DNA of 64,000 nucleotides from Stenopsyche tienmushanensis (Eukaryota; Arthropoda; Insecta; Trichoptera; Stenopsychidae), in contig WACJ01000044.1 in assembly GCA_008973525.1 (NCBI GenBank), positions 496,001 to 560,000 of the forward strand, given 5' to 3'. Shown here in pieces: positions 1 through 11,847 of this stretch. Under the pieces are notes generated by a model. It saw only the letters and a program-made list of their open reading frames with translations, did no database searches and was not told the DNA's origin. The position numbers and the translations under genes are program-made. Each line of letters begins with the position of its first letter. Positions within the stretch are counted from its first letter, which is position 1.

Positions 1-564
1 TTAAGAAATAAGCTCTTCTGTTTCATGAACTCATAAAGCAGCAAACAGAATTCAAATTCCAACGTAAGCTTAACCTTTCCCTTACCATGCTAAAAAAAAC
101 ACGCGCCCTCTACCATGATATGTATTTGGTACACCATATGAAATTCTGAAAAATTCGAGTTGTAGTAAATACATCATGCTGAAGGAAAGTTAAGAATTGC
201 ATGTCTCCATAACAAGAACTGCGTAAAAAAATAATGGTTAAATCATCGCAAAGTTTAATCACCGATTCCATTTAAAAAAAGACGATTTCAACACAGGATG
301 ACGAAATTGTGTTGCGTTTTTATTTATATTCATATTTTATAAACCTTTATTATGCGACTTTTGCTACATTCTATCACACTGATTTAAAGTTATGAGGTTT
401 TTAAAAATAATAGAACCTATCCCTCAGTTTTCCATGTAATTTTCTTCTTAAAAATCTTTTTTTGTGCGATTTTTTTATATGCGACTCCCCATGGAACGTA
501 TGAGTCAAAACAAAAACAGATCCGAGTTTACATCAGTAATCAGTGAATATGGTGAATGAATATG
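1..564. other. AT-rich flank, no gene seen
   Basis: No coding region is recognisable. Around 365-440 the sequence resembles 39150-39215 (shared phrase: aaaaataa-gaacctatccctcag) and, in reverse, about 50830-50880. It is therefore part of an unclassified interspersed repeat. Confidence 0.5.
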
Positions 565-977
565 GCGCAAAACGCAGAATACATATCGACCCGATTGAGA
601 GTTGTACATGGTTTTTATTTTATTCAACCACTCTACTTTACATGAACCAACACTGATTGGCTCTGTCCCTTTTTATAATATATACCAAGTTGTCTAATCT
701 CTCATTTCTTCAGGTATGGCATCCGATTGCGACCCGCTCATTTGTAGTATCAGCTATCCGAAAAGCGGACCGATTGAGCATACGAACCTTATGGCTACTC
801 CGTCCTCTTTTAGGGCGTTTTCAATGATCTGTACGATCACGGAAGCAACGTAACGTCTAAACACTTTCTATCATAGTATTTTTTTACAACAGATAAATTG
901 GATTTCCTGTTGGGGAAGGGGGGGGGGTTTAAGTTAGATACTTGCCATGGGCGCTTCATATCCTAGTTACGGCTCTG
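565..977 (+). mobile_element. hAT-like non-autonomous repeat, copy 1 (5' truncated)
   Basis: One of at least five copies of a repeat whose ends read CAGAGCCGTAAC. This copy ends at 977 with the reverse-complement end (gttacggctctg). It shares long blocks with 20250-20428, 23516-24185, 35480-35803 and 42985-43350, including a gttgtacatggtttttatt block and a ccgaaaagcgg block. The end sequence and the decayed 8-bp target duplication on the 23.5-kb copy suggest a hAT (Tip100-like) family; that assignment is inference. Confidence 0.6.
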
Positions 978-982
978 TCTGC

Positions 983-1122
983 AAGTGCTGATGTTACATC
1001 TATTTGAAGTAATACATTCAATTGTCTGATCCTTTGAGATAGAAGTGAAAATTTTACAAAAATTCAAAACTTCGCCGGCCCCTAGCGTAATTTTTTGGTA
1101 ATTTGATGCGGCCACGATAGTG
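983..1122 (+). repeat. Right end of TTAA-flanked element A (partial copy)
   Basis: Shares the internal block with ctacatctatttgaagtaat and the right terminal repeat gcggccacgatagtg. It abuts a TTAA at 1123-1126. The full-length copy is at 41362-42182. Only the right-hand portion is present here. Confidence 0.6.
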
Positions 1123-1339
1123 TTAAGAGATGAACCGTGAACGGGAAGATCTTAATTGAGTTAGATCTACGGCACAAAATCGAGGAGTCATCAGATTACT
1201 GTTTAAGATTACTCGTCAAAACGAATAGGATAGGTGAATATGGATTAGGATGGGTACTGCACGCCTTGACCAAACACAACAAAATTCTTACTATACCTTC
1301 TTGGCAAAATATAAAATAGTCCTTTTTCGAATAGCATTG

Positions 1340-1790
1340 TAATTGATGATGAGAAATCAATGGCTTTCTCGAAAAGATCCCCCAATTCCAATTCCGAAGT
1401 CATGATTGACTATAAAAGATTATTTGGTGCATATGTTGGGATATGCAGGGAATAATTCATTATGAATTAATAAAACCGGGAGAAACAACAACTGCACAAG
1501 CTTATTGCCGACAATTATAAATTTTGCATTAAAAATTAAATGGGAAACATCCGTATTTATGGAACAGGAAGAAGACGTTGTTGCTTCATGGAAATGCGCG
1601 CCCTTATAAAGCAAACTGGATTAAACTGAGAAGTGTTACTGCATCCTCATTATTCACTGGACCTCACCCCGACGGATCTTCATCTTTTCAGGTCAATGGA
1701 GAACGACCTGAGAGAAAAACGATGCAAAAATGCAGCTGAAGTGGAAATGCATTTAAAATCGTCTCTTGCTTGCTGAATAGTGAAGGGAAT
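1340..1790 (+). pseudogene. Mariner-family transposase relic
   Basis: Translation with frameshifts on the plus strand gives recognisable mariner transposase pieces. They are a DEK-like stretch, then WDMQGIIHYELIKPGETT followed by AYCRQL, then a degraded HGNARPY segment (normally HxDNARPH), and a C-terminal block resembling the HPPYSPDLAPSD region. These span the central catalytic half of the protein. Stops and frame changes show it is dead. No terminal inverted repeats were identified. Confidence 0.75.
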
Positions 1791-3430
1791 TATATGTATA
1801 TAATATTATTAATAAATTTAAGCTTCTTTTGCTAAAAACGCGAATATTTTTGGATGCTCCTAATAATTAGAGTCTATAAATTAAACCGCTTTACATAATA
1901 CATTTTGTCTGGTGCGAATGATACACATTTGTTTATTTATTGTTATTACAATGACCTTTGTTATCTCACATGTAGAATAATCGAATAGTTACATACTTTG
2001 AGATATTTAATGAGTTACATAAACGATTGGAGAATGTACCGTTAATGGTTTTTCTCGCAGAACCGTAAAAATAAACATTGCATCTCCTTTTATCTACAAT
2101 AGTTTGTCACATGTTGCCCGTTGGACCAAATAAAAATAAAGCATACCGATAAAGCCGCTATATCTTTGAGGAAGAGAGTAAAATTTAATCAAGGGGGTCG
2201 CCAACCTTGAATTAATTGGGCTTATGTAAAAAGACTATGTTTTCATTATCATTTCTTTGCGTATACATTTTATCATTATATAAGTATGGAATGAGTAGAG
2301 TAATTGTATAACTATTAAATTCGTTATATAAAGAGACGGTAAGCAGGTCGCCGTGAATGATCATTCAAAGTTTGTTCGTGAAGAGAGACCCAACTGCGAG
2401 ACTTCAATGACGAACCTAACGACGAGCACGGCCAGGTAGAGGAAAGCAGAGAAAAAGCGACTTTAATCGGTCTCAGATCCAATCTCCACTGTTTTACCGA
2501 CTGCTTTGCGACCATTCAATATTCAAAACGAGATCCACTCCCGCGACGCATTAAAATAGCAAATTTGCCCCACGCTATTCTATATATAAATGTTTATAAA
2601 AGATCATTATCATTGCAATTTTTTGTTGTTATTATTGGCCAACCGGATGAAATGCTCCCAAGGCAAGCCAAAGACACAAAAAAACGACAAAAACAAATTG
2701 CTATTCACGTGTATGTTATTTCGCAATTAAGTGATTACGACGCGGACGCAAATGCCGCTATATAGGTCTATCTGTATCCAAATATTTCATCCGTATTTAA
2801 CGCCGGAGATTTCTTCTTCAATTCAGAGGATGACAAGCCTTCTCACTTACTTCTGTGTATGTTTTTAAAATATGGTCTCAAAACAAACCTCTTGCAGACA
2901 AACAGAGACCAAGACGGTAAGACACGATTGATACACATATTAAAAATGGTCAGAATAACTAAAAACAAACCTGAATATTGAGTAACGCTACTACTAAATG
3001 AATTTGTGATACTCAAACTTATCAAATCATATACTGGGTAGAAAATAATCGTAATAAATGAAATTTTCATCTAAATTACTTTAAAAAAGAAGCATAATGA
3101 TTGGCACTACTATTATATATTATACTATATAATATATTATACTATACAAGGAAACAAAAGGCAACCATCAAAAAATTCTAATCATTTACAAAAATGTGCC
3201 GAAAGAGAGAAAAATAATGTTTTGAGTTTTCTCAGCTGAAACACGTTGAGCTCGGAGACAGAGTGTTTTGCACACACATTAGAGTTTGGAGAGAAACAGA
3301 GACGAAGAGAGTATCTTACAAGTCGGAGATTGTGAATGTGAGACAGAGACGGAGGAAATATCTTGCGTACATCGTACGATTGCATAGACAGTTGACCCAA
3401 ATCTATCGACTAATAATATGCGAATGATAT
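1791..3430. other. No gene recognised
   Basis: AT-rich DNA with only short chance ORFs. A small imperfect tandem of a tattatactata unit lies near 3105-3150. Nothing resembling a conserved protein or structured RNA was seen. Confidence 0.4.
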
Positions 3431-3784
3431 TGTAGCGTGGGCGATTAATCATCCCCATGCAATAGCGCTGTTGATCTGAGTAGATTTAATTCACCAGATT
3501 AATAGCGACAATTTCGGCTCTCTTTAGATGCAATGTGCTATTTTAACAATGCCATTTTCTGTGGCGACATTGCACCTGGAATACCGACGGAACGACCTAG
3601 AATACGCGCAGCAGGCGGGAGTCGTCGGTTGGCCTTGGCTGCGGAAGGACGTCCTTCTCGCAGCCAGATCTCTCTCTCTCTCTCGTGTGAATAAAGTCAT
3701 CATTGAAGTCTTTCTGTTCGACGCGTGGGAGCAGGGAGCCGCCCGGGGACTCTGCCCCGTGAGCACCTCCGCTCCTATGTAACA
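3431..3784. mobile_element. Solo LTR (gypsy/Pao-like)
   Basis: A 354-bp unit begins TGTAGCG and ends GTAACA, the TG...CA pattern of retroviral-type LTRs. It is flanked on both sides by the 4-bp sequence ATAT (3427-3430 and 3785-3788), a plausible target duplication. A polyadenylation signal AATAAA sits at 3690-3695, followed by GC-rich sequence. No internal domain or second LTR adjoins it, so it is best read as a recombined solo LTR. The family is not identified. The ORFs crossing it on both strands are incidental. Confidence 0.65.
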
Positions 3785-3788
3785 ATAT

Positions 3789-6544
3789 AATGAATCGATT
3801 TCAAGTGTATTTTATGTGTACTGTTTATGTCTACTTAAAGAAATTATCGAATATTGTGTGCTATCGACAGTGTTTATTTATTTAAATGCAAGCTTCATAT
3901 ACGCTGCAACGGTCCTGATAGATAAGTGGATTTATACGGTGATAAATGGCGGACAAGCAAATATAGCATCTAAGTTTATGATGACTTTAAATTAGCTCAT
4001 CACTCACAAGGATTAAGAAGATGACTACTAAGTATTTCTCAACATTTTAGATTTAGTTGTTATAAATGCCTGGATCTTGTGTAAGGTGATGTTTCAACTA
4101 GCAGATAAACTTAATCTACTTCGCCCCATGAGAATAACTTACCTAAAATGAACATTTTTGCTAGCATAGCATATATTCTTTATTATACTTATTGTTTTTG
4201 ATAAAATGTGGCAACTCTGATTTGGGAATATGCTGCTAAATGGTTTAATAATACCAAAAATGAATTGCATAACATGGAATAGTTCTAATGTTGAATAAAA
4301 TTAAAAAGGTCTTGGATATGGAACAATAAAAAAATCAATACAAAATTGACTTCAACTCGGTTATAACAAGCAACTTGATTTATATCCATGGATGTATTTT
4401 TTCACGCTCGTTAAAAACGTGAAATGCTCTCAATCAATCAAGTATTCTTCCCGATGTATGCATTTGTTCGCTCTGGTCGTCCTACAATGCAATGATTTTA
4501 TTGAAGCTCTTGAATAATCAAACACAAGCTCGATCATTGGATCGAGCTCTTATCTCTTGATTTGTAAATTGAATTCGTATGCGTGATGTCGACTGTCGTT
4601 GTTTTCACCATGTGCCAACCGGAAAACACATGTCATCCCGTCCACGTTAGAGGCTGGATCCGGACTGCAAATCTCAAAATACTGCACAAAATGTATTCCC
4701 GTCGGAATGATATCATCGACCTTGAATCATCATCGCGCGAAGATTTCCGACGCTGAATGCATTCATATTCGAGCGGAAATCCATAGTAAACAACAACAAA
4801 TATTGACCTAGAATATGTAAACCGATGCATCGATTGCAATGATAAGAATCGTCGATTGCAACATTTGATTAATAATATGGTACAGACATTGGACGATGAA
4901 AGTCTGCTGCAGCCAATGACCGCAAATAAGTTGAGTTTTATTTCAAGGATAACGAATTTAAAAAACGTACACAAATGTGACACAGTGTTACTCAACACGA
5001 GACGTAATCCAAAAATATGCTAAGCGTTGCGTTATTTGTGGATTTCTCAAATAGAATATTGCAACCGTCTCCTTAAAAAACACATTAGGAGCGTCAAATT
5101 TAAAAATGATCTGTGTCTAAATCGAGCGTTATCATCGCCTGCTTGTCTGCCATGTTAAATATTTAAACTTGCGTATAAACTATCTAATACAAACGGGGAC
5201 GTTTCACTTTTACAGCCTTCCGCCCGGTACATTTTGACGCATGTCAAGTATAACAACCAGAGCAAACATAGTGCTGAATAAAATCTAATCGCTCATTTGC
5301 TCTAACGTGACGTCAAAATAGTTATAAAATAATGTCTGTTCAGCAGCGCAGGATGATGACGGTCATCATTTTAAAATGCAGAATTTAATCTGTAAAATCA
5401 ATAACGTGCAAGTGGTGGCTTCGTCAAACCTCATCCCACGTCTGATACTCAATTATCCAAGCATCGGTTACATCAACTCAATTATGTCATTGTAAAGAGC
5501 AAAATTTTACAAGCAAAGGAATCGTATCTTTTTCAATCCATGTTCCATAAACATTTAACAACTCTTTTGAAATCCAACAATAATTTTAACAGGCAAAAGC
5601 GTATCTTATGTATATAATCAAAATTGCATTCAAATGAACGCATTGTATAATATTTAATATACATTTGATTCTATATAATTTCAAAGCGAATAATTGTTAA
5701 TAGAAATGGTTGCTAAAGAAAAAATTGCTAAATCCAAATATTAACATGTTTAATATTTAGTTCAATTTAAAATTATATATAAAGCGAATCAATTTGAAGC
5801 ATTTCAGAACATATTTACAGTGTATTCATAATGTTAAAACGCCGATTCACAGAGTATCAAATATGTAACAAACGGGGCTATATCATCTTATCATTTTGGG
5901 ACGACTCTCCATCAGTTAAATTTATTTCCTCGATAGAAATAAAACAACAATGGATCACATTAAAAAATATATTTCTTTATTAACAGCACAAGAAATCTAT
6001 GAAAAATAGAGTAGATCAACTCTAAGAAAAAAAATCATATACATTTACAAAATAACTATATTTAAAAAAAGCAATCTTGTACTAGAAGTAGAATGTAATA
6101 ATTTCTCTATTGTAACAATATCAAAGGAATGGATTGTAAACAGAGGCAGTATATGGAATTATTCAAAACAAAGGTGACCAACGGTCAGAGATGTCCTTCT
6201 TTTCAAATCCTAATGAGCGCAAAGGATGCAATAAAAAATGCCCCGCATCAAAACCGACACTACGACAACAACAAAAAAAGTGCTCGACTACACATGTTTT
6301 CCTCTCGACGTTACATTTGTACTTATTTGTATAAAAAAATAATCACTAAAATATGTAGCAAAGTGAAGCAACTGTACAAACATGCAGAGTTTCGACTTTG
6401 AACGAAAAGTCATATTCACAGAATATAAAACGTACATCAACTGTGTAATGCGATTTCAAACATTCGTTAAAAAATGTATTCAAAAAAAATATTCCATTGG
6501 TCACCTCCGATTTTATAAAACTATCAATAATAAAACTTTAAATC
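3789..6544. other. No gene recognised
   Basis: Mostly AT-rich. Minus-strand AATAAA hexamers occur at 5921-5926 and 5976-5981 and could serve a very long 3' UTR of the receptor gene at 8160, but this is speculative. No conserved coding sequence was seen, including no further mitochondrial-carrier exon. Confidence 0.35.
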
Positions 6545-6600
6545 CATATATATATATAATTACGTGTATATATATATTTATATATATATATATAATACAA
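6545..6600. repeat. (TA)n microsatellite
   Basis: An interrupted run of alternating T and A. Similar tracts occur near 16760, 32133, 45840, 47713, 47943 and 62091. Confidence 0.9.
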
Positions 6601-8159
6601 AATACAATAAATAAAACAACAGATTAAAAATAATGCTTTTTGTTTCCATGATGATGGGGGAGAGCTCAGATTCGAGGACGATATCCGACTTTAAAGAGAA
6701 ATTCTCACGCTGGATTTGCTCCGCGTCAGGTCGATAAAATTTATACACGCCTAATAAGAATAAAAAGTAAAACTTTTTAAATTAACATAACAAAATATAT
6801 AACGCTATGGTAACAAGGTGATCAATTTGGTATTGGTAATTGTGATACATATATAAACACAGAATTTTAAATTGTGAAAGTTGAACAACTGCACGATTAC
6901 ATGAAAACATAAAGCGAAGAGTATTAAAATTTACATCCCGGCCAACGTCCGGGGGAGGGGGGGAAACGGATCGGGCTGAACTCGACTGTCAGAATGCAAC
7001 GTTCGGCATCATGCATATTCTGATTTATACAAAATTATATTCACAAAATAATCCATGCGAGGTCGATTCTGTCACAACATCAGCGTAAAGATGCTCGTCT
7101 AACGAAAGAGCCGATCGAGCTCATCGCTCTCTATTCGATCAGACCTCTGCGAAGTTGAAAATGTGATAACAAAATACAACTTTAAATAAATTAAATATCT
7201 CGAGTTGAACAATAATCAGTATGACATAGCACTGGATAAATTTGAAAAGAAACTTAATGACAGTCAATATTACAACCTGTGCAGAAGAGCACAAGCGGCA
7301 TAAAAATACTGAATGATATAGAGCGATTTAGAAAATATGTCGATTTGGGAAGTCTGCCGATTCGATGCAGAGGCGATGGTCTCTTATAAATTGTTTTTAG
7401 ATTATCAGGAAAGTTTGTCGATGAAAGTGAGAGTTCGCGCATGATCGGCGATCACTAATGGATCTGACAGATCGATTATGACAGAAACAAAAATGCACTA
7501 TAGCACAAATAACGCTAACAAATAAATTTTGATAGAAATTTTTAAATATCAATGTAATGAGAAGAATTTGATTCTTTTAAACATCTAAAACAATAAATAT
7601 GTTCTTTCTCTATATGCAAGTGACGACGGCACTCGTCAGGATCGTTATAAAATTAATAAATCTACGAATACCGAGCGGCAAAAATTTAATAAAAACCCAC
7701 GGAATGAAATCATTTTATATTACACGGCGACAAACGGAACGGCGCCGAAGAGTTCGCATCGCGAGAAGTATACTATGGAACCGTTTAAAATACTGTTTAT
7801 CACAATACTATACTAAATTTCGAGAACGATTAAAATATAAACTGCAAGGATGATGCATAATAATAGCACGCGTGTCTATATACGTAATATATAATATACT
7901 TTTTACATTTCAACGACAGAGCGGAGGAAGACGCGCCCCTTCGAAACGTCTCCCGCGCGACAATCCTCGCTCTCGTCGACGGGACCGAGCTCGGGGAGAG
8001 CGTCCGAGTAAAAATAAATATATACATATAAAAAATAGTGCGTTTCGTCTCGGTACGGATCGACGCGATCGATCACAATATAAAAATGCAGCGGCGGCAG
8101 CCCTCGGGCGGGAGGCCGGACGGCGGCGACCGCTCGGCGACGTCCGCCGGGGGGCCCCG
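6601..8159. other. 3' flank of the Baboon-like gene
   Basis: Holds no recognisable conserved ORF. The sequence closest to the receptor stop codon (about 7915-8159) stays GC-rich and then fades to AT-rich, as expected for a 3' UTR read on the minus strand. The nearest minus-strand polyadenylation-like hexamer is ATTAAA near 7685. No clear poly(A) tract marks a retroposed 3' end. Confidence 0.35.
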
Positions 8160-9755
8160 TCACATCTTGGCGTGCTCGCCGGCCGCGATGTTGGCGAGCG
8201 TCTTCTTGATGCGCAGCGCGGTGAGCCTCGCGGCCGGGTTGTGGTACCAGCACTCCTTCATGACCTTGCAGACGGCGCGCAGCACGGGGTCGTCGTGCCA
8301 GCGGTTGGAGACGCTCGGGCGCCGGCGCTCCACGCACACGACGCGCTTCATCTCGTCGAGCGTCGGGTCCGGCTGCACGGCGTCGTAGTAGGGCAGCTGG
8401 TGGTCGTCGCAGATGCCCCCGACGCCGCAGCGCCGCGCGATCTCCCACAGCACGAGCCCCAGCGAGTACACGTCGGCGCGCTTCAGCGGGTCGAACTGGC
8501 GCCCGTCGGCGGACTCGTCCAGCACCTCGGGCGCCATGTAGCGCTTCGTGCCCACGCGGTTCTTGGACGGCGCGTCCACCGTGTCCAGGGCGGCGTCGTG
8601 GCGCACCGCCAGCCCGAGGTCGCCGATGCAGCACGTCAGGTTGGACTTGACGAGCACGTTCTTGGACTTGAGGTCGCGGTGCGCTATGGCCGGCTTGCCC
8701 GCGGAGCGGTGCGAGAGCCCCTTGGTGCCGACGATGTCCATGTGCAGGTGCGCGAGCCCCGTCGCGATCGAGAGCGCCATGCCGACGAGCGTGGGCGCGT
8801 CCACGGTGTGCGCGCTCAGGTAGTCGAAGAGCGAGCCGCGCTCGTGGTACTCGGTGATCAGCCAGAGCTGCGTCCACGTGCCGTTGTCCTTGTTGTCGGC
8901 GGCGATGAAGCCGAGCACGTTCTCGTGGCGCAGCATCACCGTCTGATAGATCTCCGCCTCGCGGAACCACGAGCTCTCCTCGCGCGACGAGAAGATCTTC
9001 ACGGTGACGTTCTCGCCGCGCCAGCAGCCGCGCCACACCTCGCCGAAGCGGCCCTTGCCGATGATGTCGAGCAGCTGGATCTGACGCGCGATGCTCCGCT
9101 GCACGAGCAGAGGCAGCCCCGAGCCGGAGCCGGACGTCGTCAGCTCGATCATGTCGCGGATGGTGGCCGCGCCGAGGATCGGGTGCGTGAGCTCCGCGAG
9201 CGAGTCGTCCTGCGCGGCGAAGGGCTTGGCGCGCTCGCGCCGCCGCCGCAGCCTCCGCCGCAGGAGCAGCGCGAGCGCCCCGACGGCCGCGAGCGCGAGG
9301 CCGAGCCCGAGCAGCGCGAACGGCGAGGGCCCGTCGAGCCCCGCGGGGCTCGCGCGGCCCCTCCCGTCGGGGCGCGGGTGCAGCTTCAGCCGCACGTCCT
9401 TGTTGCACATGTGCTCCTTGCAGCACTCGATCGCGACGGTGTCGTTGCGCGCGACCGACGACAGGCACAGGATGGGGTTCTCCGCCGGGAACATCATCCG
9501 GCGGTCGAGGCAGCGGTACGAGTACGTGCGCTGCCCGTTCACGAGCGACGTCGACGCGAAGCAGATGCCGTCCGTGTCGCAGGTGTTGTTCGCGTTGGCG
9601 CAGTCGTTGCAGTGGCACCTGAGGGCGGAGGCCGTCCCGAGGAGGGCGAGGGGCAGCGCCAGCGAGAGCAGCCCCCCGAGGCCGGGGGCCGGGGCCCTCA
9701 TGGCGGGCGGCGACGCGGATCGGCGCGGCGCGCGCGGGACGGCGCCGGCCGCCAT
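8160..9755 (-). CDS. babo: Activin/TGF-beta type I receptor Ser/Thr kinase, Baboon-like, intronless
   Basis: This is a single-pass membrane receptor kinase that, once activated by a type II receptor, phosphorylates R-Smad. With the start at 9755 it has 531 residues, in the usual 500-600 range. A signal peptide (about 19-44) ends before the Cys-rich three-finger ectodomain (about 46-120: CHCNDC, ECCKEHMCN). A membrane segment lies at about 146-165 and the GS box TTSGSGSG at about 206-213. The kinase starts near 229 with GKGRFGEVW, VKIF, HRDLKSKN, DLGLA and APEVL. The L45 loop AADNKDNGTWTQ is the activin/TGF-beta type, not the BMP type, which supports Baboon over Thickveins or Saxophone. The whole CDS is one exon of roughly 70% GC in AT-rich surroundings, although insect baboon genes normally have introns. 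A seven-residue insertion (LSHRSAG) precedes KPAIAHRDL. The in-frame ATG at 9701 would begin exactly at the signal peptide; 9755 was chosen for its strong AACATGG context. The long ORFs overlapping it in other frames are GC-driven shadows. Confidence 0.9.
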   Translation of the reverse strand: MAAGAVPRAPRRSASPPAMRAPAPGLGGLLSLALPLALLGTASALRCHCNDCANANNTCDTDGICFASTSLVNGQRTYSYRCLDRRMMFPAENPILCLSSVARNDTVAIECCKEHMCNKDVRLKLHPRPDGRGRASPAGLDGPSPFALLGLGLALAAVGALALLLRRRLRRRRERAKPFAAQDDSLAELTHPILGAATIRDMIELTTSGSGSGLPLLVQRSIARQIQLLDIIGKGRFGEVWRGCWRGENVTVKIFSSREESSWFREAEIYQTVMLRHENVLGFIAADNKDNGTWTQLWLITEYHERGSLFDYLSAHTVDAPTLVGMALSIATGLAHLHMDIVGTKGLSHRSAGKPAIAHRDLKSKNVLVKSNLTCCIGDLGLAVRHDAALDTVDAPSKNRVGTKRYMAPEVLDESADGRQFDPLKRADVYSLGLVLWEIARRCGVGGICDDHQLPYYDAVQPDPTLDEMKRVVCVERRRPSVSNRWHDDPVLRAVCKVMKECWYHNPAARLTALRIKKTLANIAAGEHAKM

Positions 9756-10498
9756 GTTGACGGTGCGCTCATGGCCGCTCTCGACCCGTCTGCGACCGCC
9801 GCGTCGCCGCCGACCCGCCCGTTTCGCCCGGCCCTGCCCCGCCTCCCGACCCTCAGCCCGAAAGGGGAACTGCCCTTCTAAATATAAACGCACTGACATC
9901 TATTTTTTTTCTATCCGATTCAAATCATTTTGTCCGCGTCGCGCCGAACGAACGCGGGAAAAATCATTCGGGCCGCTCGACGAACTCGAAACCTCTCCGA
10001 AGAGAAACATAATAAACGACATAGCCGAAACCCGGTTAACGCGTAATTCCTGCAATTATGGCCAAAATTCAGCCTCCAAACAACTCCAGCGCACTCTCTC
10101 CGTCGGCGTTCATGCTCGACGAAAAAAAATCACAACAATTTTTTATACCAATATTTAAAGCCATATAGATATACATCCAAAACTTAGCGTCAAATTTGTA
10201 ACAAATTTCCTCATTTCAAAATCGAAAATATTGAAAAGACTGAGGTGTAAAAAACGAAGACCAAATAAAATGTGAATCAAACCGACCAGTCCACAAAGGT
10301 CAAGGATTGCCAGATGAATCATCACACTCGTTAATTTATGAAACAATTTGATAAGAAAAATATATGACAAATCATCTCACACTAGAGGCGAGATCGACGA
10401 CCGAGGAGACTGCAGATTTGAAGGTTCCGCATTGCCCCGGAGAAAGCTCAGACTTTCTTCAGAACGTTGTATCAAATGAAATATAAGAATTTTCATAC
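9756..10498 (-). promoter_or_regulatory. CpG-rich 5' flank of the Baboon-like gene
   Basis: From 9756 to about 9880 the sequence remains very GC-rich and in frame with the receptor, probably as 5' UTR. From about 9940 to 10120 it is moderately CpG-rich, unlike the AT-rich DNA beyond it, as expected for an unmethylated promoter. No TATA box or other defined element is claimed. The stretch from 10150 to 10498 is plain intronic or intergenic AT-rich sequence. Confidence 0.4.
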
Positions 10499-10584
10499 CT
10501 CAGCATTCCTTCGTGCTGTACCATATGCCTCAGAGTTCCCATGACTGTTGAATTGTTTGCTACACCTAAAGACTGCATTCGTGT
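10499..10584 (-). CDS. Mfrn: Mitoferrin, coding exon 2
   Basis: An 86-bp exon with acceptor tttcacag before 10584 and donor GTATGA after 10499. It encodes TRMQSLGVANNSTVMG, then TLRHMVQHEGMLR. This directly continues exon 1 (...YPLDSVK) at phase 0 and completes the mitochondrial-carrier signature PxDxxKTRMQ. The protein imports iron across the inner mitochondrial membrane. The exon ends after two bases of an Arg codon. The next exon, expected to continue with a Pro-x-Arg-Gly motif, was not found at lower coordinates. It would lie beyond the Baboon-like gene or outside the window. Confidence 0.85.
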
Positions 10585-11847
10585 CTGTGAAAATACAAAA
10601 AACAACGTTAAAAATCCTATTCGCACAATAACAAACATTCAATACGTGCATTTTTTAATTGCTCATAGACAAATCATGTTGTCTTTGAATTTATCATTCT
10701 ATAAGCACTCGTTACCTGAGCGAAAGCCCAATGTCAAATAATTATTTAATTAATAGTATATCAATTCGGAGTCCGTACTTGAAAAAATTGTTCAAATTTA
10801 ATTTCAAACGATAACTGTTTAATTAGAGCACATGATTCTATTAATCTTGTAAAATTATGAAAAAAATGTACCATTTAAATAAATATATTTTCTGTAATAA
10901 AATGAAAAAAAAAAACCAGAAATCTTACATAATTTGTCAAAAATAATCAATTTAAAAAACAAAGATTCTATAGTACCCTATGACAATAGTCAATCTATAC
11001 TTATTTATAAAAAAATGGTCAAACTTTTTTGTAATAAATAAAATTGTAACACATTTCTATAAATTATGCATTTTCACGACGATTAATTCAATTCCAAAAG
11101 TATTCTATAATAACACTTTAATTTTAATAATATTATTATCTTTGCTCCTTTGTATCTGTTTAATAGATAGATCAATTGACAACGCTTGAAAAATGTGTAT
11201 ACAATATCATATACATAGTTAATATTACAAAAACAAAATTACTTTAATAAAATTAGTATAAAAACATGGTTTAATCAACATGAATAAGACTTATTATCGA
11301 AGGATTGATTGCCACAGAACATACAAAAAAAATCAAAATATCCAATTTTCATATTTTATCATAAAAAATATCAAAAAATTGGGAATTAGTCGTAATGGAA
11401 ATGTTTTTACAAAAACAGATGTTTCCAAATGACCAACGGTATCTTGCACCTTTTTATTTGTCAAAACCACATTTATAGATAACAAAGTTGAAGGATATAG
11501 CCGCGTTATTTTCTATAAGTTATCAATATTTATTTAGCTACAATTGTTTACGCACTATATTAAAAAACAACTTAATTTATTTAAATAAAAATTAAACATA
11601 GAACACAAAAAACATATAAATAGCGGTCAATTACATACGCTTTTAAATATATAGCACAAAATGATACTAACATCGGTCAAGAATGAAAGATAAATGATAA
11701 GCTTGAAAAAATAAATTTATATATTACGGTACCAGAAAGTCTGCCAATTTTGATAGACGTCTGTTTGAACTCAATTTTTGTGCTGAAGATAGCATCTCTA
11801 TAAGTATTTTTATTTTTTAAATTAACTATTGTTTGGTAATAAACATA
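10585..11847. other. Mitoferrin intron 1, distal part
   Basis: AT-rich intronic sequence with no recognisable element or exon on either strand. Confidence 0.5.

Noticed and set aside
7872..9881. A 669-codon plus-strand ORF and a 571-codon minus-strand ORF over the receptor
   Set aside because: Their composition is Arg/Ala/Gly/Pro-rich with no domain. They arise because the GC-rich receptor frame leaves the other frames free of stops.
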